This document shows positions 14,268 to 23,712 of a stretch of 64,000 bases of DNA, in pieces. Origin of the DNA: Ww85 sp963745765 (GTDB lineage: Bacteria; Desulfobacterota; Desulfobulbia; Desulfobulbales; Desulfocapsaceae). The notes under the pieces were generated by a model. The model saw only the letters and a program-made list of their open reading frames with translations, ran no database searches and had not been told where the DNA came from. Location: assembly GCA_963745765.1 (NCBI GenBank), contig CAVUYQ010000036.1, positions 1-64,000 of the forward strand, in the 5' to 3' direction. The number at the start of each line of letters is the position of its first letter. Position 1 is the first letter of the stretch. The position numbers were made by a program, and so were the translations under genes.

Positions 14268-15533
14268 TCACAGGCATTGTCTGACGGCAGCGATATGTGC
14301 TGCCAGTACATCCTGCTGTTTTTCTGTAAATTGCCGTGCACGATTTCCGTAAATATGACGCAGTTCTTCTGAAATGATGAGCTGCTCAAGCATATTCTCC
14401 AGGGATGGTTGATCGGTTACCTGAAAGGCCGCGCCGATTTCGAGCAGTGCGGAACTGATTTCTGAAAAATCTTCCATAAAAGGACCGAATAGCAGCGGCT
14501 TGCCCTGCCGCGAAGCCTCGAGTGGATTGTGTCCGCCCTCCGGGACGAGGCTGCCGCCGATAAAGGTGATATCGGCCGATGCGTAGATCGAACCGAGATC
14601 ACCGATGGTATCGAGTATGGTGATATCTGTTTCCGCCTTGTTTGATGTCGAGTAGAGCACAACTGAAAGACCTGCTGTTCGTGCAAGTTCTGCTATGGCG
14701 CTGCTCCTGCCGACCTGCCGTGGCGCGATGACCATGTGCAGGTCATAACCTTTTTTGCGCAGATTATGGTAGGACGATATAAGGGCTTTTTCTTCGCCAT
14801 CATGGGTTGAACCGCCAATGATGGTAAGTCGGCCGGGTGAGGTGTTGACCTGGGCTGTTAAGGCCTGACGAGAACAGTCAGCGGGAGATGCGAACTTGAG
14901 ATTGCCGATGGTTTTCAGCTTATCGCGCGGGATACCGAGTTGTTGCATGTTTTCGGTATCCTGCTCGGTTTGCATGCAGAGCAGGGCAAACAGGTTAAAC
15001 ATCGGCTTGAAAAAGAAGTCATAGCGAAGATAGGAACGCATCGAACGGCTGGAAATTCTGCCGTTAACCAGAAGAGCCTGGACTCCCCGGCAGGCGCAGC
15101 CGTTGAGAAAGTTTGGCCAGAAATCAGTTTCCACGAGGATAAAGAGATCGGGCTTAATCTGTTTCATGAACCGGCTGACAACAAAACGAATATCAAGAGG
15201 AAAGGGGACGAGGCTGTCGGCCCAGGGGCCTATCAGCGACTCGGCTAGTTTTTGACCACTTGCGGTTGTGGCTGAAAAGACGAGATTGCTCCGGGGGATC
15301 TCAGAACGCAGAGCCTGGACAAGCGGTACCGCGGAGGTTACTTCGCCGACAGAAAGGGCATGGATCCAGATTGTTGGGTAATGATCATCCTCTTTTGCCG
15401 GCGGCTTGAGGCCAAATCCAAGACGGCGCAGGATGTTTTTTCGCTTTCCTTTATTTCCGATCAGGTAGAGCGGAAAGAGCAGAATGAACAGCGGAGCGAG
15501 GAGCAGTTGCAGGATATTGTAAAACAGTATCAT
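14268..15533 (-). CDS. waaA: 3-deoxy-D-manno-octulosonic acid transferase
   Basis: WaaA (KdtA) adds Kdo from CMP-Kdo to lipid IVA in LPS assembly at the inner membrane. The 421 residues begin with a membrane-anchor segment (LLLAPLFILLFPLYLIG). Then comes the GT30 N-terminal domain (IWIHALSVGEVTSAVPL, FSATTASG, ETDFWPN) and the C-terminal nucleotide-binding half (FIGGSLVPEGGHNPLEAS). Length is normal for the family. It supports an outer membrane with LPS. It reads leftwards, divergent from rsmE. Confidence 0.93.
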   Translation of the reverse strand: MILFYNILQLLLAPLFILLFPLYLIGNKGKRKNILRRLGFGLKPPAKEDDHYPTIWIHALSVGEVTSAVPLVQALRSEIPRSNLVFSATTASGQKLAESLIGPWADSLVPFPLDIRFVVSRFMKQIKPDLFILVETDFWPNFLNGCACRGVQALLVNGRISSRSMRSYLRYDFFFKPMFNLFALLCMQTEQDTENMQQLGIPRDKLKTIGNLKFASPADCSRQALTAQVNTSPGRLTIIGGSTHDGEEKALISSYHNLRKKGYDLHMVIAPRQVGRSSAIAELARTAGLSVVLYSTSNKAETDITILDTIGDLGSIYASADITFIGGSLVPEGGHNPLEASRQGKPLLFGPFMEDFSEISSALLEIGAAFQVTDQPSLENMLEQLIISEELRHIYGNRARQFTEKQQDVLAAHIAAVRQCL

Positions 15534-15637
15534 AAATTCATTGGCTTAATTGGTAATTTTGTTAGTACCATAGCAAATGTTGGATAAAAAGTAACCATCT
15601 ACGCAACAACACATGGCGTATCCCATAACACACTGAC

Positions 15638-16375
15638 ATGAATATAATCCTGCTTGAACCGGACGAGATGGAAGGCAAGACGGCCGTTCTTCGCGATGAT
15701 CGGGCCAGACATATTGTCAAGGTGCTGCGATTGATTCCGGGTGATACCGTAAAGGTCGGCATGATAAACGGAAAGCTTGGTTCGGGCATCATAAAACAAC
15801 TCTCTTCGAGCCAGCCTTATAGTGCGACCCTGGATGTCAGGCTCGAGCATGACCCGCCGCACGCACCACCCGTGGATATTTTGCTTGCCCTGCCGCGGCC
15901 CATCATGTTTCGCCGGATACTCAGCCAGCTTGCCACCCTGGGCATCGGACACCTGTATGTCGTCAACGCAAACCGGGTTGAAAAAAGCTTCTGGAACGGA
16001 TCGATTACCAATGAGGAATCCTGCCGGAAATATTTTCTTGATGGCCTGGCCCAGGCGATGGATACCCGGTTGCCGGGGATATCATTTCACCGGGGCTTTA
16101 AACCGTTTATGGAGGAGTTTGCCCAGCTGGCAGCAGCGTATAAACTATTGCTTCTGGCGCACCCCGATTGCCGTGACACCATTGTTGAGGTGTTTAAGCC
16201 CGGTCGCGGCCGGATCCTTCTGGCCATAGGTCCCGAAGGTGGCTGGGTGGATTATGAGGTAAAGAGGATGATTGAGGCCGGGTTTTCAATGTTCAGCATC
16301 GGAGTGCGCATTCTGAAAGTCGAAACCGCGGTAACGGCCCTTCACAGTATGGTGTCGCTTATGAATAGCAGATAA
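15638..16375 (+). CDS. rsmE: 16S rRNA m3U1498 methyltransferase RsmE
   Basis: RsmE methylates U1498 of 16S rRNA. The 245-residue protein has an N-terminal PUA-like domain (ARHIVKVLRLIPGD) and a C-terminal SPOUT/trefoil-knot domain with the family signature AIGPEGGW and GVRILKVETAV. This fits the usual length of about 240. It faces uvrC convergently. Confidence 0.92.
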   Translation: MNIILLEPDEMEGKTAVLRDDRARHIVKVLRLIPGDTVKVGMINGKLGSGIIKQLSSSQPYSATLDVRLEHDPPHAPPVDILLALPRPIMFRRILSQLATLGIGHLYVVNANRVEKSFWNGSITNEESCRKYFLDGLAQAMDTRLPGISFHRGFKPFMEEFAQLAAAYKLLLLAHPDCRDTIVEVFKPGRGRILLAIGPEGGWVDYEVKRMIEAGFSMFSIGVRILKVETAVTALHSMVSLMNSR

Positions 16376-16437
16376 TGAGAGAGATCCTGAGCGGAGTACC
16401 ATTTTCTGAAACCGGGTACAGGTATTCCAGTCCACCG

Positions 16438-18256
16438 TCAGTCCGCCTGCGGGCGGGCATGAAAGAAGTGATGGATCCTGCCGGCCAGATCCGGACCGAT
16501 ACCTTCAACTGCCTGTAGCTCTTCGATGCTTGCCTGGGAGATTTTTTTGATGCTGCCAAAGCCGGGTAAGCAGTTTCTTTCTTGTTGTCGGACCGACGCC
16601 GGGAATGTTGTCCAGTCGGGAAGCCAGCGTATTCTTTCTTCTCAGGGAGCGATGAAAGGTGATGCCATAGCGGTGTGCTTCATCCCTGATGCGCATCAGG
16701 TAGAGCAGTACCGGGTTATGGGATGGAAGAATGATAGGGTTCTTTCTTCCCGGTTTATACAGCTTTTCTCCCTCGTCAATCCGTTCTTTGGCGATGCCTA
16801 ACAGGTTGAGCGATGTGCCGAGCTGCAGATCCTGTGCCGCCGCCATGGCGATGCCGAGTTGGCCCCGTCCACCATCGACCATAAAGAGATCGGGCAAATC
16901 GTTATGTTCTATTCCTCTTTTAAAACGCCGGTATATGACCTCCTTCATCATCGCGTAATCATCGGGTCCCTGCACCGTCGCTATTTTATAATGACGATAT
17001 AATTGTTTGTCCGGTTCACCATGCGAAAAACGGACGAGTGAGCCGACCGCTGAGGTTCCGCTTATGTTTGATATATCGAGGCACTCGATGATATCAGGTG
17101 CTGAAGGAAGCCTGATCTTTCTGACCATTGATTCCGCAAGCGTCTGCCATGACTGGGCTTTTCTGTCTTTTTCCTCAAAAAACTGGTGCGCATTGGTGTT
17201 GGCCATTTTTACCAGATTGAGCTGGTCGCCGCGCTGTGGCACCGACAGTCTTACTTTTCTGTTGGCAATTTCCGAGAACCTCTCTACCAGCAGGGTCTGA
17301 TCTTCAATTGCATGGGGCAGCAGTATTTCCGGTGGAGGAGGCGACTGTTCATCATAGAATTGCTTGATAATCTGCGACAGAATAGCGGGATCGTCTCCAT
17401 AGGGATCTTTCAGGAAAAATCGCCGGCTGCCCTTGATCGTCCCGTCCCTGATAAGAAGGAAGGTGGAGCATACCGAGGCACCATGCCGGAAAAAACCGAA
17501 TACATCCTTGTCCTTACCGGAATGTGTCACCATGAGCTGCTTTTCAATGGTTTTACTTAGTGCCGCCATCTGGTCCCTGATGGCGGCGGCTTTTTCGAAG
17601 GCCAGACTGTCGGAGGCCAGTTGCATATCCTTTTTGAGATTTGCCAGTAAGTCACTGTTGCGGCCGTCCAGAAACATGACGACCTTTTCAACCATCGCCA
17701 TATAGGTAGCATGATCCGCCTTGCCGGCGCAGGGGGCAAGACAGCTGTTCATCTGGTGATTGAGACAGGGACGTTTCCGGGGGATGAGGACCGCTCCTTT
17801 ACAGCGCCGCAGCGGAAACATGGACGAGAGCAGTTTTAATGTCGCCCACATGGAGGATACCGAGGAATAGGGACCAAAATAGCGGGCGCCATCCTTTTTT
17901 TTTCGCCGGGTCATATATACCCGAGGCCATTGTTCCTGAACGGTGACCTTGATTAATGGGAAGGATTTGTCATCTCTCAGTATTACGTTATATTTTGGCC
18001 GGTGCCGCTTTATCAGGGAGGCCTCAAGAATCAGTGCTTCCTTCTCGGTCCGTGTTATCAGGATATCTACCTTTTCGACATGGCTGATCATGACAGCGGT
18101 CTTGCTGTGGGATACTCCTGAAAAATGAACATAGGAAGCCAGTCTTTTGCTCAGGTCCTTTGCCTTGCCGACATAGATGATGGCTGCTGAGCCATCGACC
18201 ATCAGGTAGACACCTGGCGAATGGGGAACTGATTTCAGGAAGTTCTGATCGAGCAT
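16438..18256 (-). CDS. uvrC: UvrABC system protein C, C-terminal frameshift
   Basis: UvrC makes both incisions in nucleotide excision repair. A GIY-YIG nuclease lies at residues about 15-95 (GVYLMVD...IIYVGKAKDLSKRL). The UVR motif is near 200-235, and the UvrC RNase H-like domain contains ECLDISNISGTSAVGS and FMVDGGRGQLG. The uninterrupted frame stops at 16505 and ends in an unrelated tail. One base further along, the correct frame gives FGSIKKISQAS, EELQAVEGIGP and DLAGRIHHFF, the terminal helix-hairpin-helix, to a stop at 16438-16440. The break is one extra base near 16561-16565. Confidence 0.92.
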
Positions 18257-18338
18257 GGGGTGAATGGAAAAGGTAAAGACCTGCTGTTTAAATCAAGAGC
18301 AACAATTCATACCTACAAGATATCGATGGTCTGAGTTT

Positions 18339-18793
18339 ATGTCAATCGTATGTATCCTTCCACGCCGGCGGCTGGCAGCAGGCCAGATTGTCATTCCGGT
18401 TAGTAATAAACGGCCGAAGCTGAATGTTTCGGCATAGGAAAGGGGCCCGGAACAAAAGTTAATGCCGCAATCGGTACCTCATCAGATATTGCTGCTATCG
18501 AGCTTGAAATCGAAAAGGTCCGCACAGCAGATAGAGAAAAAGCGGATACCCTTATGGAACTTTTATCCGGAGAAGACCTTGACCTGATCAGCCGCGAGGT
18601 TCTCCGAGCAATATCGCTACCGATTGGCAATGTTCCGTTGTACCAGGCTTTTGCTGAAACAGCGCGAACAAGCTTGAGAACAAGCTTTATGCGGAATACC
18701 TGTACGATGTGCGGTGATTTTTGTACCACGAAGGGAGGCATTACACTCTTTGCGGCCGATATCTCGCCGGAGAAGACACGCGATGCTGCTTGA
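18339..18793 (+). pseudogene. Remnant of a ThiC-family radical-SAM enzyme (ThiC or BzaF type)
   Basis: The frame near 18363 reads RRRLAAGQIVIPVSNKRP. A one-base shift then gives GIGKGPGTKVNAAIGTSSD, the ThiC N-terminal signature, followed by TLMELLSGEDLDLI and SLPIGNVPLYQAF. After AETAR the sequence jumps directly to TCTMCGDFC, the C-terminal cysteine motif that binds the radical-SAM cluster. Roughly 300 residues of the barrel are missing. ThiC makes the thiamin pyrimidine. The paralogue BzaF makes 5-hydroxybenzimidazole for cobamides. The remnant cannot tell these apart. It is a clear degraded gene with both a deletion and a frameshift. Confidence 0.8.
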
Positions 18794-18983
18794 TAATCGA
18801 CGTAAGCGCGGATGGCCATTCGCCGTTTACCTGTCCGTAAAAACAGGTTACTATGGGCGTCAACGAAGATAACTGACTAAAAAACCTGACAGTTATCTTT
18901 CCGCTGAGCTGTTTGTTAAAAGCAATCTGTCCGGATATTGAGGTCTCGTTGGACAATGGATGAACCAAGGATTCTAGAAGCTT

Positions 18984-20174
18984 ATGCCAAGCGTCAGTGT
19001 AATAATACCCTGCTATAACCAGGGAGCCTACCTTGATGAAGCAGTCGGCTCTGTGCTTGCTCAGACCTATCGGGATTTTGAGATCATCATTGTTAATGAT
19101 GGATCAACTGATGAGTTCACCAACAAAAAATGTGAATCTTACGCAGATGAAAAAATTAAACTGCTGACCACCGATAATCAGGGTCTTGCCGCTGCCCGCA
19201 ACAACGGTATCGCTCTTGCCCGAGGGAAATATATACTGCCGCTCGACGGGGATGACCTCATTGAACCGGCCTACATCTCGGAAGCTGTTGCCGTGCTGGA
19301 TGCTGAGCCGGATACCGGCATCGTCTATTGTCATGCCCGTCTTTTCGGAGCGGTAGAGACGGACTGGCTGTTGCCGGAATACTGCATCGAAGAGATGGTG
19401 AGGGATAATGTGATTTTCTGTACGGCATTGTTCAGAAAATCAGACTGGGAACTGGTAGGTGGCTATGATCCCGGTATGATTTACGGTTGGGAAGATTATG
19501 ATTTCTGGCTGTCCCTGATAGAGCGGGGAAGGGAGGTAAAACAGTTGAAGGGCTCCTATTTTCGTTACCGGGTCACTGCCGATTCGATGGTCAGGAGCAA
19601 AGAGAAATGGCAGAAAATCGAAATGTTCCGGCGCATTTACCTGCGTCATTCGGAAATAATTGCTCTTCACATTGATTCATGGCTTGAAGTGCTGGTGGAT
19701 GCAAGAGAAAAATATCTCATCAGCCGGCTCTACATTGATTGCGGCCGCGGGATGAACGACACGGACAGTATTGCCAGAAAGGTTGAACCGGGAACCAGAA
19801 CAATTGTCTTTGATGTTGAAGAATTCAGTGTCCGGCAAGCCTTTCGTTTCGATCCTGTGAACTGTCCGGTCTGTCTTGAAATCCATACGATACGTTTCTT
19901 TGACGGCACGGAGGAGAAAGCATATGATCTTGCGTGCTTGAATTCAAATGCTCTTTACCGGTCAAAAAATTATTTCCGGTTCGATACGGCCGATCCCCAA
20001 ATCTATTTTGCAGGTGATAATGATCTGCTTCGTTGCGTGAAGCGGATAACGATCACCTGCAAATTCATCGCTATGGAGATCGAGGCGCTGCGAAACATAA
20101 TTGAATTCCAGAAGACGCTCCTGGTGCCGCAAAGAAAAGTTTTTTCACTGCCCAAGTGGCTATTTTCGCGGTGA
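18984..20174 (+). CDS. Family 2 glycosyltransferase
   Basis: A 396-residue GT-A glycosyltransferase. It has SVIIPCYNQGAYLDEAV at the start, IIIVNDGSTDE, and the metal-binding LDGDD near residue 90. Later there is a WEDYDFWLSLIERG motif that often holds the catalytic base. The C-terminal ~170 residues are not a standard domain I recognise. It opens a five-gene polysaccharide cluster on the plus strand. The donor and acceptor sugars cannot be read from the sequence. Confidence 0.85.
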   Translation: MPSVSVIIPCYNQGAYLDEAVGSVLAQTYRDFEIIIVNDGSTDEFTNKKCESYADEKIKLLTTDNQGLAAARNNGIALARGKYILPLDGDDLIEPAYISEAVAVLDAEPDTGIVYCHARLFGAVETDWLLPEYCIEEMVRDNVIFCTALFRKSDWELVGGYDPGMIYGWEDYDFWLSLIERGREVKQLKGSYFRYRVTADSMVRSKEKWQKIEMFRRIYLRHSEIIALHIDSWLEVLVDAREKYLISRLYIDCGRGMNDTDSIARKVEPGTRTIVFDVEEFSVRQAFRFDPVNCPVCLEIHTIRFFDGTEEKAYDLACLNSNALYRSKNYFRFDTADPQIYFAGDNDLLRCVKRITITCKFIAMEIEALRNIIEFQKTLLVPQRKVFSLPKWLFSR

Positions 20175-20229
20175 TTATAAATCATGCTGGAGAAAAGTGG
20201 GCTCAGGACGCCTGCCTCGACATTATATA

Positions 20230-22665
20230 ATGGATATTGCTAGATACTCATTGATAGCCTGGCGACTGTGTATCAGTGCGGATTACCGTTTTGTCAGGCA
20301 ACGGCAGGTTTTTGATGCCGATTATTTCATCGAAAGAACCGGTGAGAAATACCGTGCCTGCCGGGATCCGCTCTGGGATTATCTGAAAATTAAAGGAAGT
20401 GACTTTGATGCAATGCTGGCCCGGGGGCGTTGGCAGCAGTCAGCCGATCCTCATCTGCTGTTCGACACCTCTTATTATCTTTTACACTATTTTCCAGAAG
20501 GGCTCAGGGATAATCCCTTCGTCAATTACCTGCGGAAAGGCTGGCGGCTGGGCTATTGGCCTGGTCCTTTTCTCGATCCCGAAACCTATCGCACGAGAAG
20601 TGACTGGGATGAAAGCCAGGGTGACCCGCTAACCCACTATTCGCATCACTGGGCGATAACCCGAGCAAGTCCAAGTCCATTTTTTGATGTTGACTGGTAT
20701 CTCGACAGAAACCCGGTATTAGCGGGTTCCCGAAAAGAGATTCTTGCGATTATAAAACAATACAAACGCTACGGAGCGCTGACCGGTAAGAGTCCTGTTC
20801 CTGTCTTTGAGCCAGGTTACTACAACTCCCTTCTCGCCAAAGAAAGTGCTGATGTGAGTGATCCCCTTTCCAGCTACCTCGCAACGGCGAACCGTCGTGG
20901 CAGTGACCGGCTTAGGCCGGCCAGACTGTTTGACCCTGTTTATTATCGTTCTCAAAATGAGCTGTCTGGTGCCGGCGGGTTTGCGCTTTCCCATTATCTT
21001 GGCAAAGGGGTGTTTGAGAAACGGTACAGCGACGAACGAATTGCACGGTTGGTGAAAAAACCACTCATTTCAATTCTCGTGCCGGTCTATAACCCTGATA
21101 TCAATTGCCTCAACAACTGCATACGATCCGTACTCTATCAGGCCTATCCGCACTGGGAACTGTGCCTGGTAGATGATTGCAGTTCCGCCGATGAGATCCG
21201 CCACTATCTTAAGACGTGGGCAGCTGTCGATCCCCGGATTAAGGTTCGATTTCACGACAAAAATGGTGGGATTTCCACCACCACGAATTCGGCAGCCGAG
21301 ATGGCTGCAGGCGATTTTCTGGCGTTTCTTGATAATGATGACGAACTGAGCCCGGACTGTCTCTATCAGGTGGCTGAAACAATGAACAAAACAGACGCTC
21401 TGATCTTCTACTCGGATGAGGATCTGATTGGCGATGACGGCAGTCGGCTGTCCGTGTTTCGCAAACCTGATTTCAACCGGGAATTACTCTTTTCACACAA
21501 CTATATAACTCATTTCGTCGTTGTTTCCGCCGCCCTGTTTCACAAAATCGGCGGGTTCGACAGTCGTTACGATGGTGCCCAGGATTTTGATCTGCTGCTG
21601 CGGCTATCCGAAGAGACTGAAAAAATTCATCATATTCCGCTGATACTCTATCACTGGCGGGCTTCTGATACATCAACAAGCATCAATCACGATCAGAAAT
21701 CCTATGCCCATGACGCCGGGAAAACGGCGCTGGAGCAATCCCTGAAGAGACGGAAATATAGCGCTTCGGTTGAAGAAACCGGAATCAAGTTTTATTACCG
21801 TCCGCGATTTCAGGCCTGCAGTGAGCCGGATATCTCCATTCTTGTCTGGCAGCCGGCTACAGAATCATGCTCCCCCTATGAATCACTGGCCACCCTTCGG
21901 CGAAAAACGAGCTATGGGAACGGTGAATTTATTGTTGTCGGAGAGGGCTGGCAGCCACCCCGGGCCGATCATCCGGCTGATCTCACGGGAATGGTATCAA
22001 GGGCCGGGTTGTTGCATAGCCAGGTTCTTGCCTGTTCCGGAGAATATCTGGTATTCGTTACTTCACCCATCATTGACTGCAGTGACGCCTGGCTTGAAGA
22101 GCTTGTCTCCTGTTTCCAGCAGAACCGTGATATCGGGATTGTCTGCGGACGGATCTTATACGATGGTGATGATGGACCATCCTACACCATTCCTGATATA
22201 GAAGATGAGTCACCAGGCTATTTTGCCCGGTTCCTGACATCCTGTTCTAAACATATGAACGGCGTGCATTGTTCGCAATTGGTTCGCTTATGTGACGGGG
22301 ATTTCTGCCTGATCAGCCGTTCCATCTACAAGGAAATTGGAGGATTAGATCACCGGCAGTTCCCGGATATTTTTACCATGCATGATTTCTCCTTCAGGGT
22401 GGCTGAAACCGGCAAGGAAATAGTATATACTCCCTTTGCTTCCATAACAACGCCAGTGCCCGATGGGGCGAAGGAGATGGCCACCCGCAGGGAATCGCCC
22501 AATGGTCATAATGAAAAACGACGCTTCCAGACGAAATGGGCGGAGATGCTTATGATCCCCGACCCATTTTACAGTTCCGGGATACTTCGGGACAATAATA
22601 TTGACCGGACACACTTTACCGCCTGGCTGAGCGGCAAACCCGCCGTCAAGAAAGCCTTGACTTGA
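20230..22665 (+). CDS. Large family 2 glycosyltransferase with N-terminal FDxxYY-type repeats
   Basis: An 811-residue protein from the ATG at 20230; an upstream ATG would overlap the previous gene. Residues 1-270 hold at least four divergent repeats of a FD.DYF.../DPL..YL...G pattern (FDADYFIERTG, FDTSYYLLHYFPEG, FDVDWYLDRNP, FDPVYYRSQNEL). Such repeats are seen in large polysaccharide glycosyltransferases. Residues about 275-500 form a GT-A domain (SILVPVYNPD, LCLVDDCSS, FLDNDDELS, FYSDEDLIGDD). The last third resembles a second, degenerate GT-A fold (DISILVWQ, then ISRSIYKEIGGLD). It likely extends or modifies an O-antigen-like glycan. Confidence 0.8.
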   Translation: MDIARYSLIAWRLCISADYRFVRQRQVFDADYFIERTGEKYRACRDPLWDYLKIKGSDFDAMLARGRWQQSADPHLLFDTSYYLLHYFPEGLRDNPFVNYLRKGWRLGYWPGPFLDPETYRTRSDWDESQGDPLTHYSHHWAITRASPSPFFDVDWYLDRNPVLAGSRKEILAIIKQYKRYGALTGKSPVPVFEPGYYNSLLAKESADVSDPLSSYLATANRRGSDRLRPARLFDPVYYRSQNELSGAGGFALSHYLGKGVFEKRYSDERIARLVKKPLISILVPVYNPDINCLNNCIRSVLYQAYPHWELCLVDDCSSADEIRHYLKTWAAVDPRIKVRFHDKNGGISTTTNSAAEMAAGDFLAFLDNDDELSPDCLYQVAETMNKTDALIFYSDEDLIGDDGSRLSVFRKPDFNRELLFSHNYITHFVVVSAALFHKIGGFDSRYDGAQDFDLLLRLSEETEKIHHIPLILYHWRASDTSTSINHDQKSYAHDAGKTALEQSLKRRKYSASVEETGIKFYYRPRFQACSEPDISILVWQPATESCSPYESLATLRRKTSYGNGEFIVVGEGWQPPRADHPADLTGMVSRAGLLHSQVLACSGEYLVFVTSPIIDCSDAWLEELVSCFQQNRDIGIVCGRILYDGDDGPSYTIPDIEDESPGYFARFLTSCSKHMNGVHCSQLVRLCDGDFCLISRSIYKEIGGLDHRQFPDIFTMHDFSFRVAETGKEIVYTPFASITTPVPDGAKEMATRRESPNGHNEKRRFQTKWAEMLMIPDPFYSSGILRDNNIDRTHFTAWLSGKPAVKKALT

Positions 22666-22775
22666 GTGTGAATCTCCATTAGGTACAGCACCATTTCCCG
22701 ATCTCATTCAAGGCCGGCTTGCGCATCGTCGGTAATCTGAAGGGAATCAGGTACAAGTAACATTAAGGAGCGATT

Positions 22776-23687
22776 ATGAGTCAACCGCTCATATCTGTCG
22801 TCATACCTGCCTACAATCACGAACGATTTGTCGGGCCGGCCATTCAAAGTGTTCTGGATCAGACCTGTGATGATTTTGAATTAATCGTCGTGGATGATGG
22901 ATCTACGGATAACACAGCCGAAGTAATTCAAAGTTACTCCGATAGCCGTCTTCATTATTATTTCCAGGAAAACCAGGATGCATTCAACACCATTAACCGT
23001 GGAATTGGCCTTGCCGGGGGGAGATATATCTCCATACTGAACTCCGACGATGTCTATACCCCCAATCGCTTGGAAATTCTGCTGGAGGCTTGCCGGAAAC
23101 GGAATCTTGTCTGTGTTTTTTCAGACGTTATCCCTATTGATCGTGATGATAAGGTGTTTGATGATCCGGATTTCGGCTGGAATGTCTGGCACCGTAAGAA
23201 CCGGAACTTCTACTTTGCTTGTCAGGATCTTTTTACCGCGTTCCTCAAAGGGAATTTCATGGTGACGACCTCAAATCTCTTTATGCAGGCTGAAGCGGCC
23301 CGGGAGGTCGGCCCCTTCTGTTCCTTGCGCTATCTGCATGACTATGATTTCATCCTGCGGATGATCACCCGTTTTTCTAAGCAGGTCAGCTATCTCGATG
23401 AGCACAAGCTACTCTATTATCGCATACACAGCGGCAATACCCTGGGCGAAGCTGCCATAACCGGACGGGAGCAGGACAAAGCGTTAATTACAAAATATAT
23501 GCTTGCCTCGATTCCAGCTCCGTATCGGGATCAGGTCCAGGCAGGCAGCGAGCGACTCGTCGAGTTGGAAAAAGAACTCGGGGAGGTAAGGCACCAGCTT
23601 CAGCCCGAGATAGTAAAGGGCGTAAGACCGGCTTTCAAGGAGCTGATACAGGCAACCCGACGTTGGGTTAAGAAAAAAGAGTTATAA
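22776..23687 (+). CDS. Family 2 glycosyltransferase
   Basis: A 303-residue GT-A enzyme with SVVIPAYNHERFVGPAI at the start, LIVVDDGSTDNT, and a metal-binding ILNSDDVYTP near residue 90. A RYLHDYDFILRM segment holds the probable catalytic base. The last 40 residues are charged and probably a coiled coil (LVELEKELGEVRHQLQ). A TAAGGAG ribosome site precedes the ATG. Substrate unknown. Confidence 0.87.
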   Translation: MSQPLISVVIPAYNHERFVGPAIQSVLDQTCDDFELIVVDDGSTDNTAEVIQSYSDSRLHYYFQENQDAFNTINRGIGLAGGRYISILNSDDVYTPNRLEILLEACRKRNLVCVFSDVIPIDRDDKVFDDPDFGWNVWHRKNRNFYFACQDLFTAFLKGNFMVTTSNLFMQAEAAREVGPFCSLRYLHDYDFILRMITRFSKQVSYLDEHKLLYYRIHSGNTLGEAAITGREQDKALITKYMLASIPAPYRDQVQAGSERLVELEKELGEVRHQLQPEIVKGVRPAFKELIQATRRWVKKKEL

Positions 23688-23712
23688 GTTTCTCTTGGTA
23701 AATCTGCCCATT

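Noticed and set aside
14141..14389. Frames on both strands at the waaA end
   Set aside because: They overlap the waaA C-terminus in other frames and have no independent support.
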